NCBI GenBank assembly: GCA_027574665.1
Contig: CM050658.1
Coordinates: forward strand, 20,968,317-21,032,316
Direction of reading: 5' to 3'
DNA length: 64,000 bases
From: Rhynochetos jubatus
Taxonomy: Eukaryota; Chordata; Aves; Eurypygiformes; Rhynochetidae
The translations under genes and the position numbers were made by a program. Shown one piece after another: positions 61,553-64,000 of the stretch; the first letter of the stretch is position 1, and the number at the start of each line of letters is the position of its first letter. A model generated the notes under the pieces. That model saw only the letters and a list, made by a program, of their open reading frames with translations. It was not told the origin of the DNA and did no database searches.

Positions 61553-61622
61553 TGGAGTCTGATTCAGTACCTCCTGAAAATGATGAAAAGTTACTCTCAT
61601 TGATTTTAGTGGCTTTGGGTTA
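61553..61622. repeat. Ancient palindromic amniote repeat, degenerate
   Basis: The segment around CATTGATTTTAGTGGCTTTG, preceded by a GATTCAGTACC-like start, resembles an old interspersed repeat that is common in turtles, crocodiles and birds (the CATTGACTTCAGTGGG type). The assignment is from memory of that pattern. Confidence 0.45.
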
Positions 61623-63145
61623 TGTTGTTAGGGCACTCTGATGAAATAATGTGCTTTTGGGGGATAATTTTGCCCCTTCCAATGCATCTAGGTAGTCAGA
61701 GTTGAAAGTCATAAGTTACAGGAGAAATCGATGATGGAGTCTTCTTTGCTGGTGTTTATACACAAGTATTTGCAAGGATGTATACGATCCTGTTCCTCTG
61801 AGCGCAGGAAGCATCAGGCAAAGCGAGTTTCTCTCAGCCAGCTTTCCATAGCAAGAGCTCAGTGGTGGCTTTCCCTAGGAAGGGAAGTGGGAGGTGGGCT
61901 CTGCAGCAGCTATTACTGCTGTGCAGCATGGGCTCTGCATCAAACGAAACAGCAGCAGTGCCCTGCCTTTCCTCCCAGCCTCCCTCCATCAGCGCACAGG
62001 CACGTCCGATGCCGCAGCCTTTGCTGTTACGCACCACTGAGGAGCTGGCTGCTTTCATCATTCCTTCTCTTTTACTGTCTGCTTCTCCTCTTTCATTTTA
62101 GTGCTCTTTTTCCATTCTCAAAAAATATCTAGATGAATCCTTCCCCCTTAAACCGTTTGAATTCCTAAACAGTCTACATTTGATACTGCTTTGGGTGGAA
62201 ACGTGCCTTTTACAGCTGTTTTAAATGAGGGATGTCAGTTAAACCCACCAGTTTTACCCAACCAGATTTTTAAGCATCCCAGCACTGCCTTTGGATAATC
62301 TGTGTATAAATATAAAAAATAGAAGCCCAGTGTATGTATTTGTGGGGGACAAAAAATCTATAAAAGAACAACAGTGGATCGCTGGTATTATTAATAAAGC
62401 AGACAATAGGGATTTGAGGGAGAAGTGGATTTTTTGTTATCATATCAGTATCTGTGAAAAGAGATTGGTTAATCAAAACCAAAGATTTGTGGAAAATAGG
62501 TTTGTTAACGCGGGGAGTTAGGTCCAGATCAGTCTGCAACAGAGAGATATCTTTCTAAATGAAAACACAGAGGTACTGCTGTTGAACTGGAAGTCACTTG
62601 GAAGTATTTTAGTCTTCTCACAACACCATTCAGTGCCTTTTAGCAGTCTGCCTCTCTGCAGCAGCAGTGAGTGTATGACACGGATGTCTTTTCAAGTTGA
62701 ACAAAATTCTGCGTCAGACATAACCCTGCCTGAATGTCTGTCTGTGGAATAGAGTATTGCACACTGAAAGACCCTTGGAGAAGTTGAAATGGACACTTAG
62801 GGATGCATACGCTGGTGTTTGGTCCCTGTGTGAATGCTGTGCAGGGAGGAAAGGCTTTTTCAACCTGTTGTTATATATGACTTCTGGTTTCATAACTTTC
62901 CTATGATTTAGCCTTTTTTTTTTTTTTTCTGCATATTTTGTGTAAATATAGCAAAAGAAATAGGAGCTTGGTGGAGTTTTTGATATCCATTCCGATCTTA
63001 AACCTGTGACTTCTGGAAGAAAATTGTAGGCCTAAATGCTGTGCTGTGTGAGGGGAAGGTGTACAGAAGGAAAAGCCATAGGATGACTGTAAGTGTTGAA
63101 CCATAAAACCGGAACAAAAAGCTTTCTATAAATAGTAGCATGGTC
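61623..63145. other. Non-coding DNA, no feature recognised
   Basis: Apart from a poly-T tract at about 62911-62929, nothing was recognised. Open stretches of up to 133 codons (61731-62132) have no homology I know. Confidence 0.55.
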
Positions 63146-63275
63146 CCTGTTCAGTGAAGTACTTAAGCATATGCCTAAATCCCTCCTTGTTCAACAAAGC
63201 ACTTACATGTGCATTTGAATTCTGCTGAAATAAAGCATTAAATATCAGGCCTAAGTGCTTTGTTGAACTGGGGGC
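63146..63275. repeat. Palindromic MITE-like ancient repeat
   Basis: GTTCAACAAAGCACTTA at 63189-63205 has an exact 17-base inverse complement at 63252-63268. A third, diverged copy of the arm (GTTCAGTGAAGTACTTAAGC) starts at 63157. This layout, with arms reading AAGTGCTTTGTTGAAC, resembles an old non-autonomous DNA-transposon family seen widely in reptile and bird genomes. The family name cannot be given from sequence alone. Confidence 0.65.
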
Positions 63276-64000
63276 TATATCTACGCAGACAGGCCTGGAA
63301 AGAAGGATGGTTTTCTTCACGGGGAAATGGTATGCTGTAAGTCTTTGTGGCATAATATTTTCTATGAAATTTCAGACATTGTGCACTGACCAATTAACTT
63401 GGAGAACTATTGGATATTAAAGTATTAGAGAGTAATTGTCTTCTGATATTAAAAAAATGGTGATCTTTTGTTATTTGCAAATTGGTCAGACTTAGTGATA
63501 ACTGCTGCCTTTGTAACAGCAGGACCTGTATTATCCACTAAAGTGAATTTCCAATTTCTTAGTAAAACTAGCACAATGAGGATTTTCCTCGTGACATCAG
63601 TGAAGCAGTCTGTACTGAGGAATTCAAAGCATGAGCTTCTTGGTCCTGGTACCCCAGTTAGCACTCTGTCAAGGAGTTTTCAAGTATGTGTGAAGACCAT
63701 TTTGGTTCTCGATTTTTGAGTTACCTACATAAGATCTCTTACAAAGACTTATTTTATCAGAAAATATTTAGCACCTACTTTCTTCAAATGAAATCTAGTT
63801 AACCATTTCAAATTTTCAGAGTATTAGTCACTTTTGAAACCATTCCACAGGGATCCTAACTATTGACAACTATTTTTAGTCATCGTGTCTCAGAAGGCTC
63901 CCCAGGAGGTCACCAGTGGTTGTGATGGCTGGCTGGATCGATCATAAGGTGATACTTAAGAAGTATGTTGATCAGGCTAAAATAATGAGAATGTAACACA
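63276..64000. other. Non-coding DNA at window end
   Basis: No exon, repeat or RNA gene was recognised in these 725 bases. Confidence 0.55.

Noticed and set aside
1-64000. CRISPR arrays, operons, prokaryotic genes or a new defence-type system
   Set aside because: The DNA is from a vertebrate nuclear genome: spliced exons, CR1 and LTR elements, a CpG island. No regularly spaced repeats or compact gene clusters are present.

Overview
The window looks like nuclear DNA from a bird. Two things show this: several CR1 LINE copies with the typical avian 3' end, and a solo endogenous-retrovirus LTR of a kind I know from many neoavian genomes. The introns are GT-AG and of the modest size usual in birds. 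The species and chromosome cannot be read from the sequence; Neoaves is an inference from the CR1 and LTR types.

The left half (about 1-31,800) is the 3' part of one plus-strand gene, IARS1, the cytosolic isoleucyl-tRNA synthetase. I resolved 14 consecutive coding exons (518-602 through 31177-31259). All have GT-AG borders, the phases agree throughout, and there is no internal stop. Together they encode about the last 549 residues: the rest of the anticodon-binding domain, the eukaryote-specific C-terminal region and the two-unit C-terminal repeat, ending at a TGA at 31257-31259. The catalytic core (HIGH and KMSKS-type motifs) must lie to the left of the window. The repeat is built from two exon pairs (exons 10+11 and 12+13) with matching intron phases, a visible trace of an internal duplication. 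Two candidate poly(A) signals follow, at 31769 and 32461.

From about 31,800 to 52,400 I find no convincing gene. This stretch holds four CR1 fragments of different ages and both orientations, the solo LTR at 48528-49093, and short low-complexity tracts.

At about 52,380-53,760 there is a sharply bounded CpG island with Sp1-type boxes. It has strong splice-donor sequences on both strands (plus at 53143, minus at 52583), so it is very probably a promoter with a first exon, and may be bidirectional. I could not identify its gene. From 53,800 to 64,000 the DNA is AT-richer and has no recognisable exon, as expected of a long first intron; it holds ancient palindromic repeat fragments near 61.6 kb and 63.2 kb.

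I found no CRISPR array, tRNA, rRNA or new multi-gene system. The points most worth a second look are the exon-pair duplication, the CR1 inserted almost at a splice donor, the inverted CR1 copies in the last intron, the G25 run upstream of exon 4, and the orphan CpG island.
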